The notes below the pieces were generated by a model. The model was not told where the DNA came from and searched no databases. It saw only the letters and a program-made list of their open reading frames with translations. This document shows positions 23,296-31,473 of a stretch of 34,017 nucleotides of DNA, in pieces. Position numbers and translations under genes: made by a program. The DNA comes from JANQRA01 sp035550735. GTDB lineage: Bacteria; Actinomycetota; Acidimicrobiia; Spongiisociales; ZC4RG35. Where the stretch lies: contig DASZOM010000022.1 in NCBI GenBank assembly GCA_035550735.1, positions 1 to 34,017 on the forward strand, in the 5' to 3' direction. The number at the start of each line of letters is the position of its first letter. Positions within the stretch are counted from its first letter, which is position 1.

Positions 23296-24309
23296 ATGAG
23301 GTTCGGTATCCGAATCCCGGCCTGCCAGCCGGCAACCGCCGTCGCCGACGCCGTGGTCCAGGCGGAACGGGATGGATTCGAGTACGCATGGATCCCCGAC
23401 AGCCAGCTGCTCTGGCGTGATCCCTGGGTGGCGCTCGGGACCGCAGCGCCGAGGACCAGCAGCATCATCCTGGGGACCAACGTCACCAACCCCCTCACCC
23501 GCCATGCCTCGGTCACGGCCTCGGCGGCAGCGGCTGTTGAGGAGATGTCCCCTGACCGCTTCGTCCTCGGGATCGGGAGCGGCGACAGCAGCGTCCGGGT
23601 GATGGGCTGGAAGACGGCCAAGATCAGCGAGCTCGACGAGTACGTCTCGATCTTCAGGAGCCTGGTGGAAGGCGACTGGATCTCCCCGTACGGCAAGCAG
23701 ATACGGATGAAGAGCTCGCAAGGCCGGGCGATCCCCGTGTACATATCCGCCACCGGCCCGAACATGCTCCGGTTTGCGGGACGGGTCGCCGACGGGATCA
23801 TCCTCCTCGCCGGCATCTCTCCCGACACCCTGCAGTTCAGCCGGGAACGGATCGCCGAGGGCGCTGGCGAAGCCGGGCGCAACCCCGACGACATCGACGT
23901 CGCCACGGGTCTCTTCTTCCGCCTCACCGATGGCAGCCCGGAGGGACGCAAGGCGGCGCAGCCATATGCGGCCCTCTATGCCATGCGCTACCGGGAGTCG
24001 CTCCCCGACTTCAAGGACGTGATCCCTGACACGGTCGGGGCGGGCAAGGTCTACCCCGACATCGGCCATGCCGAGGACTGGGACGAGGCCATCGAGCTGA
24101 CCAACTGGTTGCCGACGGAGGTCCTCGATGTCTTCGTGGACAAGTACTGCATCATGGGCACCGAGGCCGACGTCCTCGATCGGGTCAGGCAGCTCCATGC
24201 CCTCGGCGTCAACCACCTCTACATCCGCGGCTTCTCCAGCTACGAGATCCCGACGATCGAGGCGAAGACATTTGCCGACATCGTCATCCCCGAGATGCGA
24301 GACACCTGA
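23296..24309 (+). CDS. Luciferase-like (LLM class) flavin/F420-dependent oxidoreductase
   Basis: A 337-residue TIM-barrel oxidoreductase of the bacterial luciferase superfamily. The N-terminus MRFGIRIPACQPATAVADAVVQAERDG, then WIPDSQLLWRDPWVALG and ILGTNVTNPLTRH, followed by DRFVLGIGSGDSSVRVMG, resemble the F420-dependent group that includes methylene-H4MPT reductase-like proteins; FMN use is also possible. The later PVYISATGPNMLRFAGRVADGIIL and a C-terminal ALGVNHLYIRGF complete the barrel. Members oxidise or reduce many substrates and can open heterocyclic rings (RutA opens uracil). Next to the cysteine hydrolase 4 kb downstream, it may carry out a ring-cleaving oxidation. This is an inference from neighbours. 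Confidence 0.87.
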   Translation: MRFGIRIPACQPATAVADAVVQAERDGFEYAWIPDSQLLWRDPWVALGTAAPRTSSIILGTNVTNPLTRHASVTASAAAAVEEMSPDRFVLGIGSGDSSVRVMGWKTAKISELDEYVSIFRSLVEGDWISPYGKQIRMKSSQGRAIPVYISATGPNMLRFAGRVADGIILLAGISPDTLQFSRERIAEGAGEAGRNPDDIDVATGLFFRLTDGSPEGRKAAQPYAALYAMRYRESLPDFKDVIPDTVGAGKVYPDIGHAEDWDEAIELTNWLPTEVLDVFVDKYCIMGTEADVLDRVRQLHALGVNHLYIRGFSSYEIPTIEAKTFADIVIPEMRDT

Positions 24310-24320
24310 GAGGACGGTCG

Positions 24321-24713
24321 ATGAGCGATCCAAGCCGAGAGCCCACAGCCCAGGTCACCACTGGCTACATCGACGAAGCAGAGCGAGTCGAGATAGAAGG
24401 ACGCGGCGTGTCCTACACGCTGGTGGGACCGTCCGCCGGGGCGAAGAACCTGTCGATCCATCTGAACGTTCTCCGGCCCAACACGACCGGGCCACTGCAC
24501 TACCACCAGGACGCCGAGGACGTCTACATCGTCCTCACCGGCACCGGAGTGGTCAGGGTCGAAGACGAGGAATACGTCGTCGGCGCGGACCAGACGATGT
24601 TCATCCCGCCCGGCGTCCGTCATTCCGTGTCGAACCCCGGGCCCGGTCTGCTCAAGCTGATCGAGATCTACTCCCCGCCCGCTCACCCCCACGACTTCCA
24701 CCTCGCAGAGTGA
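24321..24713 (+). CDS. Small cupin domain protein
   Basis: A 130-residue cupin. First motif PLHYHQDAEDVYIVLTG supplies His60, His62 and Glu66; the second, IPPGVRHSVSN, supplies His101. These are the normal metal ligands. A GAGGACG site lies before the ATG and only 11 bases separate it from the luciferase-like gene. The stop overlaps the GTG proposed for the SDR gene. It could be an oxygenase or isomerase acting on the product of the upstream enzyme; the reaction is not known. It is not closely similar to the other cupin at 13291-13752. Confidence 0.85.
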   Translation: MSDPSREPTAQVTTGYIDEAERVEIEGRGVSYTLVGPSAGAKNLSIHLNVLRPNTTGPLHYHQDAEDVYIVLTGTGVVRVEDEEYVVGADQTMFIPPGVRHSVSNPGPGLLKLIEIYSPPAHPHDFHLAE

Positions 24714-25414
24714 GCATCGGACGACATGTCGACGCGGATCGAGCCCCGGTGACGGTCATCTCCGGGGCCACCGGCGGCGTGGGTCGTGCGCTTGCCGAGA
24801 CGAGACGCAACGACCGCCTGGTCCTGTTGGGACGCGACCCCGACAAGCTGGCCGAGCTGGCACGAGATCACCCGGAGGCGACGACCCATCAACTGGACTT
24901 CTCGTCTCCGGACGCCATTGCCGAGCCCTTCGCCGGTCTCGACCGGGTAGATCGACTGGTCCATTGCACCGGGGTCGTCAGCAAAGGCAACATCGCCGAG
25001 CTCGATCCCGCCTCGACATCCGAGATCATGGCCGCCAGCTTCCTCTCCCCACTGATGGTCACCCAGGCGGCTCTGCCACTCCTCCGACTGGTCGGCGGCT
25101 TGGTCGTCTTCGTCAGTTCCGGCTCGGCGAAGAGGGTTCGCCCCGGCTGGACCGCATACGCGGCAGCAAAGCACGCGGCGCGGGCCCTGGCCGAAGGGAT
25201 CCGGGTCGAGGAGCCAAACGTGCGTGTCCTCACCGTCTACTGCGGTGCCATCGACACACCGATGCGAGCCTCCATCGGGGAGACCCGAAACGTCGACTAT
25301 CAGCCCGAGGACTACCTCGACCCGGTCGAGGTGGCACGCGCGGTGTCTTTTGCCTTCGACACCAGGCCCGGAGTCTCGATTGGAGAGATCGACATGCGGA
25401 TGCACGGAACATGA
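24710..25414 (+). CDS. Short-chain dehydrogenase/reductase
   Basis: A 234-residue Rossmann-fold oxidoreductase. The cofactor loop is SGATGGVGRALAE, the NNAG position is HCTGVV, and the catalytic Ser136 or Ser137, Tyr150 and Lys154 lie in VSSGSAKRVRPGWTAYAAAKHAARA. The start is not certain: GTG at 24710 overlaps the cupin stop (GTGA), while GTG at 24749 would begin at TVISGATGG, which is also typical for short SDRs. NAD(P)-linked oxidation or reduction of a hydroxyl or carbonyl is expected. The stop overlaps the PxpA-like start (ATGA). It probably works with the iron-type dehydrogenase in the same pathway. Confidence 0.87.
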   Translation: MSIGRHVDADRAPVTVISGATGGVGRALAETRRNDRLVLLGRDPDKLAELARDHPEATTHQLDFSSPDAIAEPFAGLDRVDRLVHCTGVVSKGNIAELDPASTSEIMAASFLSPLMVTQAALPLLRLVGGLVVFVSSGSAKRVRPGWTAYAAAKHAARALAEGIRVEEPNVRVLTVYCGAIDTPMRASIGETRNVDYQPEDYLDPVEVARAVSFAFDTRPGVSIGEIDMRMHGT

Positions 25415-26169
25415 AGTTGCGGGTCGACTTCAACGCCGACCTGGGCGAGAGCTTCGGCGTATGGGAGCGCGGCGCCGATGGCGAGCTCCTCGAGTGCATC
25501 ACGTCGGCCAACGTGGCCTGCGGCTTCCATGCCGGCGACCCTCGCACCATGTCCGTCACCGTCGAGAAGGTGAAGGACAAGGGCATTGCCCTCGGCGCAC
25601 ACCCCGGGTATCCGGACCTCCTCGGATTCGGCAGACGTCGCCTCGAAGCCAGTGCCGATGAGGTCTCGGCCTACATCACGTACCAGGTGGGCGCCCTGCT
25701 CGGCTTCGCCACCGCATCGGGACTGTCCCTCCACCACGTGAAGCCGCACGGTGCGCTGTACGCCGTGGCGTTGGAGGATGCCACGGTCGCCATGGCGATC
25801 GCCACCGCCATCGCCCGGGTCGCCCCCGGCGTGGCCGTGTACACGCTGGCCGGCTCGGAGATGTGGCACGCCACCTCGAGCCTCGGCCTCCGACCCGTCG
25901 CCGAGTTCTTCGCCGACCGGCCGATCAGGAGCGACGGGTCGTACGACTTCTTCGACTGGAAGGACAAGGTGGACCTCACCCCGGCCTCCGTCGCGGGGCG
26001 AGTGGTCCGCGCGGTCGAGGAGGGCGTGGTGGAGACGATCGAAGGCACGGATCTCACGGTGAACGTGGAAACTGTGTGCCTCCACGCCGACACCCCGGGT
26101 GCCGGTTCGATCGGCCCGGTCATCCGCGATGCCCTGAAGCGCTCCGACATAGAACTGGCGGCGGCATGA
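25411..26169 (+). CDS. LamB/YcsF family protein, PxpA (5-oxoprolinase subunit A)-like
   Basis: A 252-residue member of the PxpA family. It has the family signature VDFNADLGESFG, ANVACGFHAGDP, GAHPGYPDLLGFGRR, HHVKPHGALY, EFFADRPIRSDGSYDFFDWKDKVDLTP-like region and CLHADTPGA. In most bacteria PxpA works with PxpB and PxpC to open 5-oxoproline with ATP. No pxpB or pxpC homologue is in this window, so the partner may be elsewhere or this homologue may act on another lactam or a cyclic amide with the local enzymes. It starts at an ATG overlapping the SDR stop and overlaps the next ATPase start by four bases. Confidence 0.92.
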   Translation: MKLRVDFNADLGESFGVWERGADGELLECITSANVACGFHAGDPRTMSVTVEKVKDKGIALGAHPGYPDLLGFGRRRLEASADEVSAYITYQVGALLGFATASGLSLHHVKPHGALYAVALEDATVAMAIATAIARVAPGVAVYTLAGSEMWHATSSLGLRPVAEFFADRPIRSDGSYDFFDWKDKVDLTPASVAGRVVRAVEEGVVETIEGTDLTVNVETVCLHADTPGAGSIGPVIRDALKRSDIELAAA

Positions 26170-27149
26170 GCGCCAACGGATCGACCCTTCTCGAGGTATC
26201 CGGGCTCAAGGTCGAGCTGCCCACCGAGTCCGGCACCGTTCACGCGGTGAACGACATCCACTTCGACCTTCGCCCCGGTGAGGTGCTCGGCCTGGTTGGC
26301 GAGTCCGGCTGTGGCAAGAGCATGACCGCCCTGTCGCTGATGAGGTTGATCCCGGAAGGGGGTCGGGTGACCGGCTCGATCAGCTTCGGCGGGCGCGACC
26401 TCCTCTCCCTCTCCCAGTCGGCGATGAGGTCCATCCGCGGCAGGGACATGGCGATGGTGTTCCAGGACCCGATGTCGTCGCTGAACCCGGTGATGACCGT
26501 GGGCCAGCAGCTCTCCGAGCCGTTGATCCATCACCTCGACATGAGCCGGGAGCAGGCCCGGCGACGGTCCATCGAGCTGCTCGACCTGGTCGGCATCCCC
26601 GATGCCCGCCGCCGCCTCGACGACCACCCGTTCGAGTTCTCGGGAGGGATGAGGCAGAGGGTCGTCATCGCCATGGCCATCGCATGTAGTCCGCGGGTGC
26701 TGATCGCCGACGAGCCGACGACTGCGCTCGATGTGACGATCCAGGCGCAGATCCTGGAGTTGCTCCGGGATCTCCGTGAGCAGCTTGGCACCGCCATCAT
26801 CCTGATCAGCCACGACCTTGGCGTCATCGCCGGCATCGCAGATCGGGTCGCCGTCATGTACGCCGGTCAGATCGTGGAAGCCTCGGTGGCCGAGGAGCTG
26901 TTCGACAACCCGCGGCATCCGTACACGATGGGGTTGCTCCAGTCGGTTTCCCGGTTCGACCGCCCTCGCACCGGCCATCTGACCACGATCGATGGCCAGC
27001 CGCCCGACCTCATCGACCCGCCGAAGGGCTGTCCGTTCTGGGCTCGGTGCTCCTTCCGCCTCGACCCGCGCTGTGAGCACGAGATGCCGCCGCTGCGGGA
27101 GACCACACCCGGGCACTTCGTTGCCTCTTTCTGCGAGATCACCAGATGA
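26166..27149 (+). CDS. Oligopeptide-type ABC transporter ATPase (DppD/OppD type), second system
   Basis: A 327-residue ATPase with Walker A GESGCGKS near residues 45-52, Q-loop FQDPMSSLNPVMT, signature FSGGMRQRVVIAMA, Walker B VLIADEPTTALD and SHDLGVIAG. The C-terminal oligopeptide extension includes GCPFWARC. It is coded within the operon that begins with the family-5 binding protein at 18504, although five enzyme genes lie between the permeases and the ATPases. The start overlaps the PxpA-like stop as ATGA and the stop overlaps the next start. It resembles, but is distinct from, the pair at 1834-3818. Confidence 0.94.
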   Translation: MSANGSTLLEVSGLKVELPTESGTVHAVNDIHFDLRPGEVLGLVGESGCGKSMTALSLMRLIPEGGRVTGSISFGGRDLLSLSQSAMRSIRGRDMAMVFQDPMSSLNPVMTVGQQLSEPLIHHLDMSREQARRRSIELLDLVGIPDARRRLDDHPFEFSGGMRQRVVIAMAIACSPRVLIADEPTTALDVTIQAQILELLRDLREQLGTAIILISHDLGVIAGIADRVAVMYAGQIVEASVAEELFDNPRHPYTMGLLQSVSRFDRPRTGHLTTIDGQPPDLIDPPKGCPFWARCSFRLDPRCEHEMPPLRETTPGHFVASFCEITR

Positions 27150-28141
27150 ACACACATGTAGAGCCGCTCGTCTCGGTCACCGACCTCACGATGCATTTCC
27201 CGATCATGTCGACCGGCGTGATGCCACGCAGGATCGGCTCGGTGCGGGCGGTCGACGGAGTCTCCCTCCAGATCCACAAGGGCGAGACTCTCGGCCTGGT
27301 CGGCGAGTCCGGTTGCGGGAAGAGCACGACCGGGCGGGCCATCCTCCAACTCCTCCGGCCCACCTCGGGAAGTGTCCGGTTCGAGGGCGTCGAGCTCACC
27401 GCTCTCAAGGGTCGGTCGCTGAGAGAGGTGAGGTCACGGGCCCAGATGGTGTTCCAGGACCCCTACTCCAGCCTCAATCCGAGGATGACCGTGGGTGAGA
27501 TCATCGGCGAGCCGCTTCGCATGAAGGGGCTCCCCAAGGAAGAGCGCACGCGAAGAGTGCGGGAGCTGCTGGACTCGGTCGGGCTCGCCTCCCATCACGC
27601 CACCCGCTACCCACACGCCTTCTCCGGAGGGCAACGGCAACGAGTCGGCATCGCCAGGTCATTGGCGATGAGCCCGTCCTTCGTCGTTCTCGACGAGCCG
27701 ATCGCCGCGCTGGACGTCAGCATCCAGGCTCAGATCATCAACCTCCTGTCCGACCTGCAGGAGGAGTTCTCGCTCACCTTCCTGTTCATCGCCCACGACC
27801 TGAGCGCAGTCCGGCACATGTCCGACCGGGTCGCAGTCATGTACCTGGGCAGGATCGTCGAGGTCGCACCCGTGGACGAGCTCTTCGGCAACCCCCTCCA
27901 CCCGTACACGAAGGCCCTCATGTCGGCGGTGCCGATCCCGGACCCGCACATCGAGAAGTCACGCAAGAGGGTCATCCTCGAAGGTGACGTCGCCAGCGCG
28001 GCAGCGCCACCATCGGGGTGTCGGTTCCGGACACGGTGCCCGCTGGCGAACGCCGCATGCGAGGTGTCGGAGCCGGAGCTTCGCGAGATCCTCCCCAGCC
28101 ATTTCGTCGAGTACTGCTGTGAGACCTGCATCGCAGCCTGA
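27146..28141 (+). CDS. Oligopeptide-type ABC transporter ATPase (DppF/OppF type), second system
   Basis: A 331-residue ATPase, partner of the preceding gene. Walker A GESGCGKS is near residues 53-60, then FQDPYSSLNPRMTVGEI, LSGGQ-type signature AFSGGQRQRVGIARS, Walker B VVLDEPIAALD and AHDLSAVRH. The C-terminal region has GCRFRTRCPLA, the oligopeptide-family Cys motif. It starts with an ATG overlapping the upstream stop (ATGA). With the binding protein and two permeases it completes a full five-gene importer. Twelve bases later the cysteine hydrolase starts behind AAAGGAC. Confidence 0.94.
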   Translation: MNTHVEPLVSVTDLTMHFPIMSTGVMPRRIGSVRAVDGVSLQIHKGETLGLVGESGCGKSTTGRAILQLLRPTSGSVRFEGVELTALKGRSLREVRSRAQMVFQDPYSSLNPRMTVGEIIGEPLRMKGLPKEERTRRVRELLDSVGLASHHATRYPHAFSGGQRQRVGIARSLAMSPSFVVLDEPIAALDVSIQAQIINLLSDLQEEFSLTFLFIAHDLSAVRHMSDRVAVMYLGRIVEVAPVDELFGNPLHPYTKALMSAVPIPDPHIEKSRKRVILEGDVASAAAPPSGCRFRTRCPLANAACEVSEPELREILPSHFVEYCCETCIAA

Positions 28142-28153
28142 AAGGACCTGCCC

Positions 28154-28822
28154 ATGACCTCATCCCTGTCCGAGATGTTCCCTTCGATCCCCCGGAGCGA
28201 CGTCGAGCAGCTCGAGTTCTACACGAGCGGGCACCTCGACGATCGATGGGGGCTTGGCCATCGCCCGGGTGTCCTCGTCATCGACATGACGAGAGCTTTC
28301 GTCAGCGACGAGGGCTCACCGGCATTCGTGCCCGACGGGATGCGCTGCGCCAAGGCGATCGCCGAGCTGCTGGAGACGACCCGCTCGATCGGCATACCCA
28401 CCATCTACACCCGCGGCGTCCCCTTCGTGCACGAGTCAGAGGCGGGCGGCTGGCTGCGGGGACGTGGGATGAAGGTCATCGAGAAGGCCAACCGGCCCCA
28501 GGATCACGAGATCGTGCCCGAGGTGGTTGTTTCGCCCCAGGACGTGGTGATAACAAAGGCGAAGCCGTCCGGCTTCTTCGGCACCCAGCTCGCGTCGATC
28601 CTCAACTATCTCGATCTCGACAGTCTGATCATCACCGGGGTCACCACGAGTGGCTGTGTCCGAGCCACCGTCAACGACGCGTTCAACCTCAACTACCCGA
28701 TGGTGATCCCGGCGGAGTGCGTCGCCGACCGGGCGCGGATGTCCCACGAGGTCGAGCTGTTCGACATGGCGGTGAAGTACGCCGACGTCGTCTACGTCGA
28801 GCAGCTCATCGCCGCTCTATGA
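28154..28822 (+). CDS. Isochorismatase-family cysteine hydrolase (N-carbamoylsarcosine amidase-like)
   Basis: A 222-residue cysteine hydrolase. The triad is visible as Asp44 in VLVIDMTRAF, Lys135 in VITKAKPSGFFGT, and Cys168 in TGVTTSGCVRATVNDAF. The family includes N-carbamoylsarcosine amidase, nicotinamidase, maleamate amidase, ureidoacrylate amidohydrolase (RutB) and isochorismatase. GVTTSGCVRAT and the SGFFGT segment favour an amide or carbamoyl hydrolase over isochorismatase. It closes the + strand operon, nine bases from the end of a convergent - strand gene. With the luciferase-like enzyme it recalls the RutA/RutB pair for pyrimidines; with the creatininase-like gene in the other block it recalls creatinine breakdown. 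Both are inferences. Confidence 0.92.
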   Translation: MTSSLSEMFPSIPRSDVEQLEFYTSGHLDDRWGLGHRPGVLVIDMTRAFVSDEGSPAFVPDGMRCAKAIAELLETTRSIGIPTIYTRGVPFVHESEAGGWLRGRGMKVIEKANRPQDHEIVPEVVVSPQDVVITKAKPSGFFGTQLASILNYLDLDSLIITGVTTSGCVRATVNDAFNLNYPMVIPAECVADRARMSHEVELFDMAVKYADVVYVEQLIAAL

Positions 28823-28830
28823 GGGCCGGG

Positions 28831-30033
28831 TCACACCAGATTGTCGACGACGAGGCGGGTCAGGACCTCGGCTTCCTTCATCGCATCTTCGATCGTGACG
28901 AAGTCGGGGCCGATCGGGAACACACCGCCACCGCCGCCGTACATGACGGTGGGGATGCCCCGCTCGCACATGGCCGCGGCGTCGAACGAACCGCCGAAGT
29001 AACGCTCAGCCGGTGCCTCGCCGAATGTCGAGGTGTGGGCGGCGCGCAGCATGGCCACGCCGGCACCTTCGGGGTCGACCAACGCCGGCAGCATGTGCAC
29101 GCCCGGGCTGACCGTCACCTGGAAGGGCTCCATCCCCTTCAGCATCTCCCTCACCTCGGCTACCGCCGCCTCGAGATCGTCCCCGGGAAGAAGGCGACGA
29201 TCGATCGTCAAGTGGGCGTTGGACGGGATGGTGTGCGGCGCCACCGGGTCGTATTGGATCTTGTAGACGAGGGCATGCCGCCCGCCGAGCTGGGGGTGCC
29301 GGTCCGGCCAGGAGAGCTGCTTCAACCTCTGGACCACCTCGGCTGCGCCCTCTATCGCGGACAGGCCGGAGCCAGGATCGCTGGAGTGGGTGACCTTGCC
29401 CTCGACCATGACGTCGATGTCGATGCGGCCGCGATTGCCAAGGGAAACGGCGAACTCGGTGGGGATCTGGACGATCCCGAAGTCGGGGGTGTCGCCGATC
29501 GTGTCGAGGATCACCTCTGAGCACTCATGAGAGCTTCTCCCCTCGTTGTTGACGACCCAGAACAGACGCCCGGAGAGGTCGACCTCATTGTCGATCAGGA
29601 GCTTCATCACGGTGAGCATCACCGCCTGGTGAACCTTGTTCTGACTCACCCCCTGGCCGAAGATCGCAGGAGTGTCGACTCCGAACTCGGACGGGATGGC
29701 GATCTTGCCCGAGAAGGGATCGTCCATCAGGTTGTTGTGCTGGGCGGGCGTGTAGTTGACGAGGAGGAGAGAGCGGCCGCTGCTCCCGTCGCCCATGGTG
29801 GCGATCAGGTTGTTGAGCGGAGCGTCGATCAGCTCCCACGCCCCTATTTCGACCAATCGAGGACGCACGACGTCCTGCACATAGTGGACGAGCTTGGGGT
29901 GATCCGGTTCGATGAGAGTATCGAATCCCAGCGGCACTTCCGTGGGAACCTTCGCCAGCTCGGACGTGGTGGTTACGAGGAAATCCTGATCCAGTCTTCC
30001 GACCAGATCGTCGGTCGACGTGAACCCAGTCAC
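28831..30033 (-). CDS. M20-type peptidase homologue with altered metal site
   Basis: A 400-residue M20-fold protein with both the catalytic and the dimerisation domains (RGRIDIDVMVEGKVTHSSDPGSG is the conserved dimerisation segment). The catalytic ligands are largely replaced: the GHxD motif is NYTP (Tyr94, Pro96), the ligand Asp in the GxxDxK motif is Gln131, the catalytic DEE is NNE (Asn162, Asn163, Glu164), and no His is seen in the last motif GGGGVFPIGPDFVTIED. His99, His135 and His169 lie close by and might serve instead. The GTG start at 30033 is divergent from the M20D gene, with 57 bp between. It may be non-hydrolytic, or use a shifted metal site. Confidence 0.82.
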   Translation of the reverse strand: MTGFTSTDDLVGRLDQDFLVTTTSELAKVPTEVPLGFDTLIEPDHPKLVHYVQDVVRPRLVEIGAWELIDAPLNNLIATMGDGSSGRSLLLVNYTPAQHNNLMDDPFSGKIAIPSEFGVDTPAIFGQGVSQNKVHQAVMLTVMKLLIDNEVDLSGRLFWVVNNEGRSSHECSEVILDTIGDTPDFGIVQIPTEFAVSLGNRGRIDIDVMVEGKVTHSSDPGSGLSAIEGAAEVVQRLKQLSWPDRHPQLGGRHALVYKIQYDPVAPHTIPSNAHLTIDRRLLPGDDLEAAVAEVREMLKGMEPFQVTVSPGVHMLPALVDPEGAGVAMLRAAHTSTFGEAPAERYFGGSFDAAAMCERGIPTVMYGGGGGVFPIGPDFVTIEDAMKEAEVLTRLVVDNLV

Positions 30034-30060
30034 CGCGTGTCTTGTTCTGTCATGTCGCGG

Positions 30061-30066
30061 ATTGTA
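30061..30066 (-). promoter_or_regulatory. Candidate -10 box for the M20-like gene
   Basis: On the - strand TACAAT ends 27 bases before the GTG start at 30033 in the 57-bp divergent gap. No convincing -35 box is visible in either direction. Confidence 0.35.
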
Positions 30067-30090
30067 GCGCGCGTGTCACGAGGGTGTTGA

Positions 30091-31473
30091 GTGAGCAAAA
30101 CCGCCGACTCTCACCAACAGCTCAAGGATGCGATCGGCCGTTATTTGACCGAGTCCACCCGTGTGTCGCTCGACGTCCTCGCCCACCCCGAGACCGGCTA
30201 CCAGGAGCACTTCGCCTCGCAGGCCGTCGCCGACGCCTTGGAGTCACACGGATACGACGTCACGAGAGGGCTAGCCATCACCGGGCTGAGCGCGACCTGG
30301 GACTCGGGCCTCCCCGGACCGACGTGCGTCGTCGGTGGCGAGCTCGATGCGCTGATCGTCCCCGATCATCCCCACGCCGACCGCGAGACGGGGGCGGCGC
30401 ATGCCTGTGGCCATCACGCCCAGCTCGGAGTGCTTCTGGCGGTGGCGGCCGCGTTCGCCTCAGCCGACCTGACTGGCGTTCCCGGGCGAGTTCGCTTCGT
30501 CGCCACCCCCGCCGAGGAGACCATCGAGCTCGCCCGAAAGGTCGAGCTCCGCGAGGCGGGGGCGATCGAGTTCATCGGCGGCAAGCAGGAGCTGGTTCGG
30601 CTCGGGGTCTTCGACGACGTCGACGCCGCCTTCTTCAGCCATGCAACCTCGAGCGCCACATCACGCAGACTGACTGCGCAGGGGTCGACGAACGGTCATG
30701 TCGCCAAGGAATTGAGCTTTCTGGGCAAGGCAGCCCACGCCGGTGTCGCCCCCTTTGAGGGCGTCAACGCCCTGAAGGCAGCCACCCTGACCCTGACCGC
30801 CATCGACGCGCTCCGCGACACCTTTCGCGAGGAGGACGTGGTCCGGGTGCACCCCATCGTGACCCATGGCGGCGATGCGGTGAACGTCGTCCCCGCGAAC
30901 GCGGCCATCGAGACATACGTCCGCGCCAAGTCTCTGGAGGCGCTGAGCCAGGTGAACGCGGTGGTCGACCGGGCGGCCGAAGGCGCCTCACTGGCGATCG
31001 GCGCCGAGCTGCGGATCCTCAACTGGGCCGGTTATCTGCCCCTCCGTACCTCCCCGGGCCTCACCCGTCTGATGGAGAGACACGCCGCTGATGCTGTCGG
31101 TGCCCAGGAGGTCGGGTGGGAGGGCCACATGGGTGGGACGACCGATGTCGGAGACATCTCCAACCTCATGCCTACGGCCAATCTCTGGTTCGGAGGCGCC
31201 CGGGGAGGATTCCACAGCGCCGATTTCGTGATCGATGACCATGAGCCCGTCATCGGTGCCGCCGCCACGACGATTGCGGCAACCGTGATCGATTTCTTGA
31301 AGGACGGTGAGCGGAGCCTGCTCGCAGGCGACGATCTGTCGTACTTGACGACGAACGAATATCTGCAGTTGCTGCGGTCACTCACCTACGATCGCACCAT
31401 CCCTCTCCCTGGTCAGCGTCTCGCGGATTATGCGCGTATGAAAGGAAATGGAGGAGTTGACGGAACGACATGA
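30091..31473 (+). CDS. M20D family amidohydrolase
   Basis: A 460-residue metal-dependent amidohydrolase related to N-acyl-amino-acid hydrolases and aminobenzoyl-glutamate-type proteins. Expected ligands are retained: Cys and His in HACGHHAQLG (the usual Asp is His), the Glu pair in TPAEETIELA, His in FSHATS, and a late His in RGGFHSADF. The dimerisation domain includes FLGKAAHAGVAPFEGVNALKAATL. The GTG start at 30091 follows GAGGGT and is divergent from the altered M20 gene. The stop overlaps the ATG of the alpha/beta hydrolase (ATGA). It should cut an acyl-amino-acid or similar amide in the cytoplasm. An extended C-terminus of about 55 residues is present. Confidence 0.9.
   Translation: MSKTADSHQQLKDAIGRYLTESTRVSLDVLAHPETGYQEHFASQAVADALESHGYDVTRGLAITGLSATWDSGLPGPTCVVGGELDALIVPDHPHADRETGAAHACGHHAQLGVLLAVAAAFASADLTGVPGRVRFVATPAEETIELARKVELREAGAIEFIGGKQELVRLGVFDDVDAAFFSHATSSATSRRLTAQGSTNGHVAKELSFLGKAAHAGVAPFEGVNALKAATLTLTAIDALRDTFREEDVVRVHPIVTHGGDAVNVVPANAAIETYVRAKSLEALSQVNAVVDRAAEGASLAIGAELRILNWAGYLPLRTSPGLTRLMERHAADAVGAQEVGWEGHMGGTTDVGDISNLMPTANLWFGGARGGFHSADFVIDDHEPVIGAAATTIAATVIDFLKDGERSLLAGDDLSYLTTNEYLQLLRSLTYDRTIPLPGQRLADYARMKGNGGVDGTT

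Noticed and set aside
28142..28153. Break in the operon before the cysteine hydrolase
   Set aside because: Only 12 bases with an AAAGGAC site; it looks like ordinary operon spacing.
28246..29520. 424-residue + strand frame across the cysteine hydrolase and M20-like gene
   Set aside because: It overlaps two genes in wrong frames and shows Arg/His-rich composition without any motif.
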